Assembly (NCBI GenBank): GCA_005879315.1
Contig: VBLC01000067.1
Coordinates: forward strand, 1 to 40,013
Direction of reading: 5' to 3'
From: Deltaproteobacteria bacterium
GTDB lineage: Bacteria; Myxococcota; Myxococcia; Myxococcales; 40CM-4-68-19
DNA length: 40,013 nucleotides
The translations under genes and the position numbers were made by a program. Of this stretch, positions 30,635 through 37,958 are shown one piece after another. The notes below the pieces were generated by a model. That model did not search any database. It was not told where the DNA came from and was given only the letters and a program-made list of their open reading frames with translations. Each line of letters opens with the position of its first letter. Within the stretch, counting starts at the first letter, position 1.

Positions 30635-30964
30635 TCAGCGTACTCCGACGACGACGATCGCGCCGCGGTACATGTTCATCGGACAGGCGAACGACAACTC
30701 GCCGGAGGCGGGAGCGTCGATCTTCACCTCGACGGGCGCATCGAGGGGGAGCATGTGCCTCACCGGATCGCCCTGGACGTCGACCGCGTCGGCGCAGGTT
30801 TCCTTGACCTTGCGAACGAAGCGGATCGTCACCGGCCGCGAAGGCGGCACCTCGACCCGCGCCGGCTCGAAGCCTTTCGCGGTGATCTGCACTTCCCGCA
30901 CGCCGGGGTCGGCGGGCTTGCAAGCGAGCGAAATGAGCAGCAGCATCGATCGTAATCCGCGCAT
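30635..30964 (-). CDS. Cupredoxin-like lipoprotein
   Basis: From ATG 30964 this is 109 residues: a lipoprotein-like signal (L-L-L-I-S-L-A-C16) and a small beta-sandwich. The pattern V-Q-I-T-A-K-G-F-E-P-A-R-V-E-V-P, then V-T-I-R-F-V-R-K, and the terminal L-S-F-A-C-P-M-N-M-Y-R-G-A-I-V-V fits cupredoxin_1-type domains. Cys and Met in C-P-M-N-M may be metal ligands, but a classic His ligand is less clear. Copper binding is therefore likely but unproved. Alternative starts are ATG 30946 or 30985. It is divergent from the aminopeptidase, and at this start the two ATGs share a GCATGC palindrome. Confidence 0.65.
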   Translation of the reverse strand: MRGLRSMLLLISLACKPADPGVREVQITAKGFEPARVEVPPSRPVTIRFVRKVKETCADAVDVQGDPVRHMLPLDAPVEVKIDAPASGELSFACPMNMYRGAIVVVGVR

Positions 30965-33650
30965 GCCACGGACATCTGTGCCCATCGCCTTCGTGGTGCA
31001 AGCCTTTCTTGTCGCTTGCGCCGCCGCGCCGCCACCGCCGAGCAAGCCGGAGCCGCCGCCGCCGGGCCCGCTCGCCAGGAATGTCCGCCCCCTCCATTAC
31101 ACGCTGGGCTTGCGGGTCGATCCCGACCAGCCGCGCTTCAGCGGCACCGCCGAGATCGCCATCGAGCTCGATCAGCCGCGCGACCAGCTCTGGATGCACG
31201 GCCGGGGGCTTCACATCACCGAGGCGAGCGCCGACGGATCGCCGGCCCGCTTCGAGCAGGTGACCGACGACGGCGTCGCCAGCCTCTCGCTGCCGCGCGC
31301 GCTGGGGCCCGGCCGCGCGACGCTGCGCTTCGCCTGGGACGCTCCCTTCGATCCGCAGCTGGTCGGGCTCTACGTCGCGAAGGAGGCCGGGCTCAACTAC
31401 GCCTTCACGCAGTTCGAGGCGATCGACGCGCGCAAAGCCTTTCCCTGCTTCGACGACCCGGCGTTCAAGACGCCCTTCGATGTGACCCTGACCGTGCCCG
31501 CGGCCGACATCGCCGTCGCCAACACCAGCGAGCTCGAGCAGAAGCAGGAGCCTTCGGGCTTCAAGTCGATCCGCTTTGCCACGACGCTGCCGCTGCCGAC
31601 GTATCTGCTCGCCTGGTCGATCGGGCCTTTCGACGTCGTGACGCCGCCGCCGCTTCCACCGAATCCAATCCGCAAGCGGCCGCTGCAAGTCCGCGGCATC
31701 GCCGCCAAGGGCCGGGGCGCGGAGCTGTCCATTGCGCTCGAGGCGGGAGCCGCGCTGCTCATCGAGCTGGAGAAATGGTTCGGGAGCGAGTTCCCCTACG
31801 ACAAGCTCGATCACATCGCCGTGCCCGACTACAACTACGGCGCGATGGAGAACGCCGGCGCGATCACGTATCGCGAGACGTTCATCCTCTTCAACGCGAC
31901 GACCGGCGGCGCCGAGCAGAAGGCGAACATCGCCGACGGCCTGGCGCACGAGATGGCCCACCAGTGGTTCGGCGATCTGGTCACGCTGCGCTGGTGGAAC
32001 GACGCCTGGCTCAACGAATCCTTCGCCACCTGGATGGCCACCAAGACGGTGGAGCGCGCCTATCCGGCGTTCCTCCCCGGCATCGATCGGCTCAAGCGGA
32101 CCGGCGTCGCCATGATCATCGACTCTCGGGTGGCGTCGAGGAGCATCCGACAGCCGGTCGAGACGAACGCCGAGATCGGGGACGCCTTCGCCAGCAGCAT
32201 CGCCTACGACAAGGGCGCCGCCGTGCTCGGCATGTTCGAGCGCTTCGCCGGGGCGGACAAGTTCCAGGAGGGAGTGCGCCGCTACATCGAGGTGCACAGG
32301 AACGGCTCGGGATCGACCGACGAGCTGCTCGCCTCGCTCTCGCAGGCGGCGGGGCGCGACGTGGCCGGCCCCTTCCGCACTTTTCTCGACCAGCCCGGCG
32401 TGCCGCTGGTCGAGGCGCGCGTCGACTGCGAGAAGGTCCCGCAGTTGCGGCTGAAGCAGAGCCGCTTCCTGCCGGTCGGGTCCCAGGGAGATCGCGCTCG
32501 CACCTGGCAGATTCCCTTCTGCGCGCGCTACGCCGTCCAGGGCGCGGAGAAGGAGAGCTGCGCGCTTCTCGCCGAGCGCGAGGGCGCGGTCGCGCTCGAG
32601 GGCTGCCCCGACTTCGTCGTGCCCAACGCCGACGCGGGCGGGTACTACCGCTGGTCGCTCGCCAGCGCGGATCTAGCCCGGCTGCGCAAGGCGCCTCTGA
32701 CGTTGCGCGAGCGCATCTCCCTGGGGCAGAACCTGCGGGCCGCCGTGCAGAGCGCGGACCTGCGCGCTTCCGATGCCCTGCGCGCGCTCGAGCCGCTGGC
32801 GCGCGATCGCGAGGGCCCGGTGGCGAGCGAACCGATGCATCTCATCCGCGCCGTCGATCGCTACCTGTCGGACGACATCCGCCCCGCCGAGCGCGGCTAC
32901 GCGGCGAACCTCTATCGCGAGGCGTATCGGCGGTTGGGATGGGAGGCGCGACCGGGCGAGACACATGCGGACAAAATCTTCCGCCGGGAAGTGATCGAGC
33001 TTCTCGTCGGATTTTCGCGCGACGAAGAGGCGACTGCGGAGGGGGCCCGGCGCGGGAAGCTCGCTCTCGGCGATCCACGCGCGGTCGATCCCGAGCTCAC
33101 CTTCGCGGCCTTGGCGCAGTACGTCCGCAGCAGCGGCGCCTCCGCCTTCGATGCGCTCCTCGCGCGCCTGGAAAAGACCGAGGACGCCGAGGACCGCGAA
33201 CGCATCCTCGGCGCGCTCGGGTCCACGCTCGACCCGGCGCTGTCCCGGCGCGCGCTGGCGTTGGGCCTCGACCCGCGGTTGCGGAAGAACGAGCGTACCA
33301 TCGCGCTCAGCGTGCAGCTGCTGCAGCGCGAGACGCGCGAGGCGGCATGGCAGTGGCTGCGGGAGAATTTCGACGAGCTGGTCAAGCTCATCCCAGAGTT
33401 CCACGCTTCCGGCCTGCCGCTCGCGGTCGTCTTCTGCGATGCCGCGCACCTCGCGCAGATGGAATCGTTCTTCGCTCCGCGGGTGGAGAAGATCCCCAGC
33501 GCTCCGCGCAGTCTGCAGCTCGCGCTGGAGCGGACGAGGCTCTGCATCGCGGAGTCGAACGCGCAGCGCGCCGACGCCGAGTCGTTCTTCCGCCAGCTCG
33601 CCAAGGTAGGTGAAAGTAGTCAAGTGCAGCCGGCGAATCCGCGGCGCTGA
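30963..33650 (+). CDS. M1-family zinc aminopeptidase, predicted lipoprotein
   Basis: M1 aminopeptidases remove N-terminal residues from peptides. The 895-residue protein starts with a lipoprotein signal (L16-V-A-C19), then a proline-rich linker. The N-terminal beta domain has the substrate motif G293-A-M-E-N-A-G299. The catalytic domain has H329-E-M-A-H333 and the third zinc ligand E352 (H-E-x-x-H-x18-E). An ERAP1/PepN-like C-terminal helical domain completes it. Length is that of a full M1 enzyme. It probably acts on the periplasmic face of a membrane. ATG 30963 is chosen for the signal peptide, but GTG 30978 would also preserve the lipobox. Confidence 0.92.
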   Translation: MPRTSVPIAFVVQAFLVACAAAPPPPSKPEPPPPGPLARNVRPLHYTLGLRVDPDQPRFSGTAEIAIELDQPRDQLWMHGRGLHITEASADGSPARFEQVTDDGVASLSLPRALGPGRATLRFAWDAPFDPQLVGLYVAKEAGLNYAFTQFEAIDARKAFPCFDDPAFKTPFDVTLTVPAADIAVANTSELEQKQEPSGFKSIRFATTLPLPTYLLAWSIGPFDVVTPPPLPPNPIRKRPLQVRGIAAKGRGAELSIALEAGAALLIELEKWFGSEFPYDKLDHIAVPDYNYGAMENAGAITYRETFILFNATTGGAEQKANIADGLAHEMAHQWFGDLVTLRWWNDAWLNESFATWMATKTVERAYPAFLPGIDRLKRTGVAMIIDSRVASRSIRQPVETNAEIGDAFASSIAYDKGAAVLGMFERFAGADKFQEGVRRYIEVHRNGSGSTDELLASLSQAAGRDVAGPFRTFLDQPGVPLVEARVDCEKVPQLRLKQSRFLPVGSQGDRARTWQIPFCARYAVQGAEKESCALLAEREGAVALEGCPDFVVPNADAGGYYRWSLASADLARLRKAPLTLRERISLGQNLRAAVQSADLRASDALRALEPLARDREGPVASEPMHLIRAVDRYLSDDIRPAERGYAANLYREAYRRLGWEARPGETHADKIFRREVIELLVGFSRDEEATAEGARRGKLALGDPRAVDPELTFAALAQYVRSSGASAFDALLARLEKTEDAEDRERILGALGSTLDPALSRRALALGLDPRLRKNERTIALSVQLLQRETREAAWQWLRENFDELVKLIPEFHASGLPLAVVFCDAAHLAQMESFFAPRVEKIPSAPRSLQLALERTRLCIAESNAQRADAESFFRQLAKVGESSQVQPANPRR

Positions 33651-33711
33651 GCGGGCGTCTCTTCATTGCACGAGAGGTTCCGTGCGATGCTCATCGCCTC
33701 GCGGGAGATCA

Positions 33712-34515
33712 ATGGCCGATCTCGAAATCGAGCAGCGCGACAAGTCCGCGTTGCGTGCGGGCTACAGCAAGTCGGTGCGCAGGTTCGAGCTGTGCAGCAT
33801 CGCAGCTTACGCGGCGGCGATGATCTGGCTCGCCTGGCGGATCGCGCCGCGGGCGCTCCACAATCCCTGGCTCGCCTTGTGCGCCTTCATGGTGGGCTTT
33901 GTCGCCGCCGACTTCATCTCCGGGTTCGTCCACTGGACGGCGGACACCTGGGGAACGCCGGAGTGGCCGATCATCGGCAACGCGCTCATCCGTCCCTTCC
34001 GCGAGCACCACGTCGACGAGAAGGAGATCACCCGGCACGACTTCGTCGAGACGAATGGCAACAACTGCTTCATCTCGCTCGCCCCCACGGTGCTGGCGGC
34101 GCTGTTGCCGCGCTCGGGCGCAGCGCTCTTCTTCGCCGCGGCGATGACGTTCGCGCTCACGCTTGCGGTCTTCGGCACCAACCAGTTCCACAAATGGGCG
34201 CACATGGACGCGCCGCCCCCGCTGGTGAGCTGGCTGCAGCGGGCCGGGCTCATCCTTCCTCCCGAGCATCACGCCGTGCACCACCGCGCGCCGTATGCCA
34301 AGTACTACTGCATCACCGTCGGCTGGCTGAACGAGGCGCTCTTCCGCTTGCGCTTCTTCCAGGTGCTGGAGCGGATCATCAGCGCCGCCACCGGGCTCAT
34401 CCCGCGCGAGGACGACATCGGCAAGCGCGCCGCGCTGGAAGTGGCGCTGCAACCGCTGCCGCCTTTGCCCGAGCTGCCGCGGCTCTCCATCGACCTGCCG
34501 CCCGAGCTGGAGTAG
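33712..34515 (+). CDS. carF: Plasmanylethanolamine desaturase (CarF/TMEM189/PEDS1 family)
   Basis: This membrane enzyme introduces the vinyl-ether double bond that turns plasmanyl into plasmenyl-ethanolamine (plasmalogen). In Myxococcus xanthus CarF is also needed for the light/singlet-oxygen response that triggers carotenoid synthesis. From ATG 33712 (GGGAG upstream) it has 267 residues with several membrane helices. The histidine clusters of the family are present: G-F-V-H74-W-T-A-D-T-W, R-E-H99-H100-V-D, R-H109-D-F-V-E-T-N-G-N-N, F-H160-K-W-A-H164, and H186-H187-A-V-H190-H191. These are the expected iron ligands. Family membership is clear. Expression control and participation in a photoresponse here are inference. 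Confidence 0.93.
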   Translation: MADLEIEQRDKSALRAGYSKSVRRFELCSIAAYAAAMIWLAWRIAPRALHNPWLALCAFMVGFVAADFISGFVHWTADTWGTPEWPIIGNALIRPFREHHVDEKEITRHDFVETNGNNCFISLAPTVLAALLPRSGAALFFAAAMTFALTLAVFGTNQFHKWAHMDAPPPLVSWLQRAGLILPPEHHAVHHRAPYAKYYCITVGWLNEALFRLRFFQVLERIISAATGLIPREDDIGKRAALEVALQPLPPLPELPRLSIDLPPELE

Positions 34516-34565
34516 GGGTCGCGATTTTCTGGACGGGCGGGCAAAGCCATGCAGGATTGCTCGGC

Positions 34566-34889
34566 ATGAGCGAGCCGACCTGGAGCTTCCTCACCAACCA
34601 CGCCTATGTGCTTCGCTGTCTCGCCCTCGAGCCGGAGATGACCATGCGCGAGGCGGCGGAGCGCATCGGCATCACCGAGCGGGCCGTGCAGCGGATCGTC
34701 ACCGAGCTGGAGGAGGCCGGATACCTGGTGCGCCAGCGAAGTGGCCGGCGCAATCGCTACCTGGTCCGCGAAGGCCGCCCGCGCCGGGCGATGGATGCCG
34801 ACCTGCGGCTCGCCGAAGTGCTCGGCATCGACGACTCCCCGCGCCTCGGCGGCCGCGGCGTCTCGCGCCACGACTCCTTCGTGGACTGA
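34566..34889 (+). CDS. Small winged-helix DNA-binding protein
   Basis: This 107-residue protein has a MarR/ArsR-like winged helix: the helix E-M-T-M-R-E-A-A-E-R-I-G, the recognition helix I-T-E-R-A-V-Q-R-I-V-T-E-L, and a wing after G-Y-L-V-R-Q-R-S-G-R-R-N-R-Y. A short C-terminal helix and a basic tail follow. It is likely a transcription regulator that dimerises, but the effector and targets are unknown. It follows the carF gene by 50 bases on the same strand and ends five bases before the stop of the convergent solute-binding gene. A link to the light response is only a guess. Confidence 0.75.
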   Translation: MSEPTWSFLTNHAYVLRCLALEPEMTMREAAERIGITERAVQRIVTELEEAGYLVRQRSGRRNRYLVREGRPRRAMDADLRLAEVLGIDDSPRLGGRGVSRHDSFVD

Positions 34890-34894
34890 GAGAA

Positions 34895-35974
34895 TTATTT
34901 TTTTTGCAGCTGCGCCGCGCCGGCCGAGGGCTTGGGCAGCGAGCGGGCCCAGGCAGCGAGCGAAGCCTTCCGGCGGCCGATCTCCTCGACGATGCGCGCC
35001 GGATCGACCGAGACCACCACCAGATTCGCCGCCGAGCGGACGCCGGGCGGGACGGGGATGTCGGGCCGCAGGGGGAGATATCCCGGCAGCCGCGCCACCA
35101 GGAGCTGCTCGGTGCTGCGATCGGCCAGCGCGGAGGCCAGCCGCTGCGCAGCTTCCCGATTGCGCGCGTTCTTCGGCACCGAGAGCGCGGTCGGCCAGAC
35201 GAAAGTGCCGATCGATCGCTGGTTGGGATAGACCACCAGCACATGCGCCGCGCTGGCTGCGGCCTTGGCGGCCTCGTCGCTGGAGAGGATGCCGACGGTG
35301 GCCCGGCCCGCGACGACCTCCTGCCGGACCTGATCGTCGTCGGGGAAGATCTGCACCCCGTTGGCCTTGAGCCCCGCGAGCCAGGCCTCCATCCGCTCTG
35401 CGCCCCAGGCTTGATAGAGCGCTGCGAAGTGCGCCAGCGAGGGTCCGCCGGTCGGAACGGCGATGGCGACCCTGTCCTTGAGCCACTTCTCGGTCAGCGC
35501 AGTGAAGCGGACGGGCGCGCCGTGCTCGCCCAGCTCGTCGACGGCGACCAGCATCACCACGGCCCGGCCGCCGACCGCCACCCAGGTGCCGGCTGGATCC
35601 TTCCACAGCGGCGGCACATCCTGCCCCGTGGCGGGGATGGGCATGAGCTCGCCTTTCGCCGCCGCCGCGATGGCGCCGTAAGGCTCCGAGTCCCAGCGCA
35701 CGTCGCCGCGCGCCACCACCGGCTCGGGCCTCCCGCCACCGACCGGCGCTCCGGCCGCGCCGGGCAAGGCCGAGACGCCGGCTCGCATTCCTGCGACCTC
35801 CTCTGCGCGCGGACCGCCGCTGCGCTCGATCGCTTTGAGGACCGTGTCGATCACTGCGGGGGAGAGATCGGTCGCGAGCTGCACTTCGGCGGGCGGCGGC
35901 GGCGGCGAAGACGATTCCTTGCAGCCGGCGGCGAGAGCGAGGAGTAGCGCGCACACGCGGATGGCGGCGCTCAT
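34895..35974 (-). CDS. Periplasmic solute-binding lipoprotein (ABC-type, iron/oxyanion-like)
   Basis: From ATG 35974 the protein has 359 residues and a lipobox A-A-G-C18 after a hydrophobic signal. The chain alternates strands and helices in the pattern of type-II periplasmic binding proteins: V-Q-L-A-T-D-L-S-P-A-V-I at the start of domain one, G-R-A-T-V-G-I-L-S-S-D-E-A in the crossover, and L-P-G-Y-L-P-L-R-P near the end. This resembles binding proteins for iron or small anions, but no permease or ATPase genes lie beside it. It is divergent from the small lipoprotein fragment at 36071. Confidence 0.65.
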   Translation of the reverse strand: MSAAIRVCALLLALAAGCKESSSPPPPPAEVQLATDLSPAVIDTVLKAIERSGGPRAEEVAGMRAGVSALPGAAGAPVGGGRPEPVVARGDVRWDSEPYGAIAAAAKGELMPIPATGQDVPPLWKDPAGTWVAVGGRAVVMLVAVDELGEHGAPVRFTALTEKWLKDRVAIAVPTGGPSLAHFAALYQAWGAERMEAWLAGLKANGVQIFPDDDQVRQEVVAGRATVGILSSDEAAKAAASAAHVLVVYPNQRSIGTFVWPTALSVPKNARNREAAQRLASALADRSTEQLLVARLPGYLPLRPDIPVPPGVRSAANLVVVSVDPARIVEEIGRRKASLAAWARSLPKPSAGAAQLQKK

Positions 35975-36003
35975 GGCGCGCAGTCTGGTCGCGCGCGCCT
36001 GCT

Positions 36004-36040
36004 TGTCAACGGCCACGGTCCGCGTGTCCACGATTTGACA
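36004..36040. promoter_or_regulatory. Opposed TTGACA -35-like boxes between divergent genes
   Basis: A perfect TTGACA lies on the plus strand at 36035-36040 and another on the minus strand at 36009-36004. They point toward the small lipoprotein and the solute-binding gene respectively. Neither has a good -10 at the expected distance, so the promoter call is tentative. The pair is an inverted repeat. Confidence 0.3.
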
Positions 36041-36070
36041 CTGAGCGAAACAGGGGAGTAGCCCGCGACC

Positions 36071-36154
36071 GTGCACTTCCTCACCTGTGCGCTCTTGGCT
36101 GCGTGCGCCTCGGGGCCCGTTCCGTCGGGTGAGAAGCCGATCTGGGTGCGGTGA
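36071..36154 (+). pseudogene. Lipoprotein signal peptide, out of frame with the following gene
   Basis: GTG 36071, after GGGGAG, opens 27 codons encoding a lipoprotein signal (L-L-A-A-C) and a linker ending P-I-W-V-R before TGA. The next gene continues in the -1 frame with no signal peptide. This looks like one lipoprotein gene split by a one-base change near 36133-36152. A sequencing error would give the same picture. Confidence 0.45.
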
Positions 36155-36555
36155 GCGAGCCGCCGGTGGCGGCGGCGCTGCAGCGCGCCGGGTTCGACGT
36201 GCAGGACTCGACTCCGCTGATCGAGAAGTATGGCGCGGAACGGCTGGCCGGGCTCGACGACCGGCAGCTCAAGGATGCGGCGAGGAACAAGGCCGACGTG
36301 GTGGTGATCGGCAACGTCACTTCGCGCTGCTCTTCGAACTTCGGGGCGACGACTGTCTGGCACCGCGCGCGAACCGACGTGCGCGCCGTCGGCGTCGCTT
36401 CCGGCCAGATCCTCTTCCAGGCGCCCGCCGACGACGCCAAGAGCGAGCGGCCCGGCGAGATCAACGTCGCCGGCCGTTCGGCGCTGGAGGCAGCGGGCAA
36501 GGCTCTGGCGCCCGGAGTGGAAAAAGCGCTGCGCGCCGCGGCGGCCGGGCCTTGA
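36151..36555 (+). CDS. Body of a small lipoprotein, likely separated from its signal peptide by a frameshift
   Basis: The 134 residues from GTG 36151 begin with P-P-V-A-A-A-L-Q-R-A-G-F-D-V and continue through L-I-E-K-Y-G and D-V-V-V-I-G-N-V-T-S-R to a strand-helix C-terminus. No domain is recognised. The frame is open only from 36133, and the natural lipoprotein signal lies upstream in another frame. Without the frameshift the product would be a secreted lipoprotein of about 160 residues. If the sequence is right, the gene is broken or starts internally and stays cytoplasmic. It ends 40 bases before the tRNA gene. Confidence 0.5.
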   Translation: MSEPPVAAALQRAGFDVQDSTPLIEKYGAERLAGLDDRQLKDAARNKADVVVIGNVTSRCSSNFGATTVWHRARTDVRAVGVASGQILFQAPADDAKSERPGEINVAGRSALEAAGKALAPGVEKALRAAAAGP

Positions 36556-36595
36556 CCCTTCGCCGCCCGCATTGCTAGAAGCAGCGGCCCTTCGG

Positions 36596-36671
<76 letters not shown>

Positions 36672-36785
36672 TCTAAATAGCCTGAATACCCCGGTAAATA
36701 TCAGCCCTGCTGTCGAGCGTTTCCTGCCCTGTTAGTATCCATCCCCAATCCTTCCCCAACCGCAAGGGGGAGTGGGGAGGCGGGC
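36672..36785 (+). other. Intergenic att-region candidate between tRNA-Thr and the recombinase
   Basis: This AT-richer stretch contains two TCCCCAA direct repeats starting at 36742 and 36753, one helical turn apart. They could be arm-type binding sites for the recombinase. GGGGAGG just before the ATG at 36786 is the ribosome-binding site. The matching right end is not in the window, so no attachment core can be proved. Confidence 0.35.
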
Positions 36786-37877
36786 ATGCCGAGGAACGCA
36801 GGCAAGTGGGACGGCGGGTACATCCGCAAGGACAAGCGGGGGCGCAAGGTCTATTACATCCGCAAGGCGATCGGGGACCGGCACTACGACGTGTCGACTC
36901 GTGCGACCTCGGAGAGCGCGGCGCACGACCAGCTCAAGCGCTTTCAAGCGAACCCGGAATCCTACGATCCACGCGGCGACGTGCGGCCAGATCCGATCTG
37001 GCTCGACAAGAAGCTGTCGGAGGAGTTCCTCACCTACTCGCGCGAGGAGAAGAAGAACAGCCGGGGCTGGGTGGCCGAGCAGCGCGCGCTTCTCGCCGAC
37101 TGGGCCGAGGATCTGCGCGGGGTCGATCTGCGCCGCGCGTCGTTGCGCGATCACATCCTTCCCGCGCTCAAGAACGTGACGAGCCGATCGCACCGCATTG
37201 AGGTGCTCAAGGTCTTCTACTCGTGGCTGCGGACGGTGAAGCGCGACCTGACCCTGAACGAAGATCCGACCGCTGGCGGCGCGCTCAAGGTTCCGCAGGC
37301 CGATCCCTCTCAACGCCGCGTCGCCAATAAGGCGGTCTCGCGCCAGCACGTTGAGCTTGCGCGTGAGCATCTCGTCGGTGGCTGGCGCGATGCGCTCGAT
37401 CTCCAGATGGAAACCGGCTGGCACGTGTCAGAGGTGGCGCGGTTCGCCCGCGAAGGGGAGATCGAGCCGCCTGCTCCATCTCAGCGCGAGCTGGGTGTGG
37501 CGGGGGTGCTGATCGTCCCGCACAAGAGTGGCGCGCATCATCGCACGGCAGTATCGGCGAAGACGCTGGAAGTGGCGCAGCGCCTGCGCGAGCGCTGCGG
37601 CTTGTCGATCGCTTGGTACATGCGAGCGGTCAAGTCCGCCTGCAAGGCGGCCGGTCTCAAGAAGCCGTTCGGGCCGGGGCAGTTGCGACACTCGGTCGCG
37701 ACATGGGCGGTGAACGCCGGTTTCGACCTCCCCATGGTGGCCTCGTTCCTCGGCCATCGGAGCGCGAGCACCACGAGGAAGTTCTACGCGACTCACGCGA
37801 CGCCGAAGAATCCGATGCTGCCGGTGCCGCCCACTATGCCGAAGAAGCGAAGCCGGAAGGCGCGCCCAGCGAACTAG
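36786..37877 (+). CDS. Tyrosine-type recombinase/integrase of a tRNA-integrated element
   Basis: This 363-residue protein has a basic N-terminal arm-binding-like segment, a SAM-like core-binding domain (about 70-160) and a C-terminal catalytic domain (about 185-340). The expected six residues of tyrosine recombinases are only partly canonical. The first Arg aligns with H213 in T-G-W-H-V-S-E. Lys is K247. The H-x-x-R motif reads G298-Q-L-R301. The later His is H324 (L-G-H-R-S) and the nucleophile is Y334 (F-Y-A-T-H). Position beside a tRNA 3' end argues that it integrated there. Activity with His/Gly replacements needs testing. The next gene is a TIR-STAND gene. Confidence 0.85.
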   Translation: MPRNAGKWDGGYIRKDKRGRKVYYIRKAIGDRHYDVSTRATSESAAHDQLKRFQANPESYDPRGDVRPDPIWLDKKLSEEFLTYSREEKKNSRGWVAEQRALLADWAEDLRGVDLRRASLRDHILPALKNVTSRSHRIEVLKVFYSWLRTVKRDLTLNEDPTAGGALKVPQADPSQRRVANKAVSRQHVELAREHLVGGWRDALDLQMETGWHVSEVARFAREGEIEPPAPSQRELGVAGVLIVPHKSGAHHRTAVSAKTLEVAQRLRERCGLSIAWYMRAVKSACKAAGLKKPFGPGQLRHSVATWAVNAGFDLPMVASFLGHRSASTTRKFYATHATPKNPMLPVPPTMPKKRSRKARPAN

Positions 37878-37943
37878 GTTTCTACGCATCCGCAGTCTTC
37901 GCTGGCGCAATTGCTTGACGAGAATGTGAGCGGTGTGGAGGAA

Positions 37944-37958
37944 ATGCTTCCGCTATGA
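37944..37958 (+). CDS. Possible four-codon leader ORF overlapping the TIR-STAND start
   Basis: ATG-CTT-CCG-CTA-TGA follows GGAGGA (37937-37942), and its stop overlaps the ATG at 37955 by two bases (ATGA). GGAGGA may instead serve only the main ATG, 12 bases downstream. It may be chance, or a translational-coupling device. Confidence 0.25.
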   Translation: MLPL

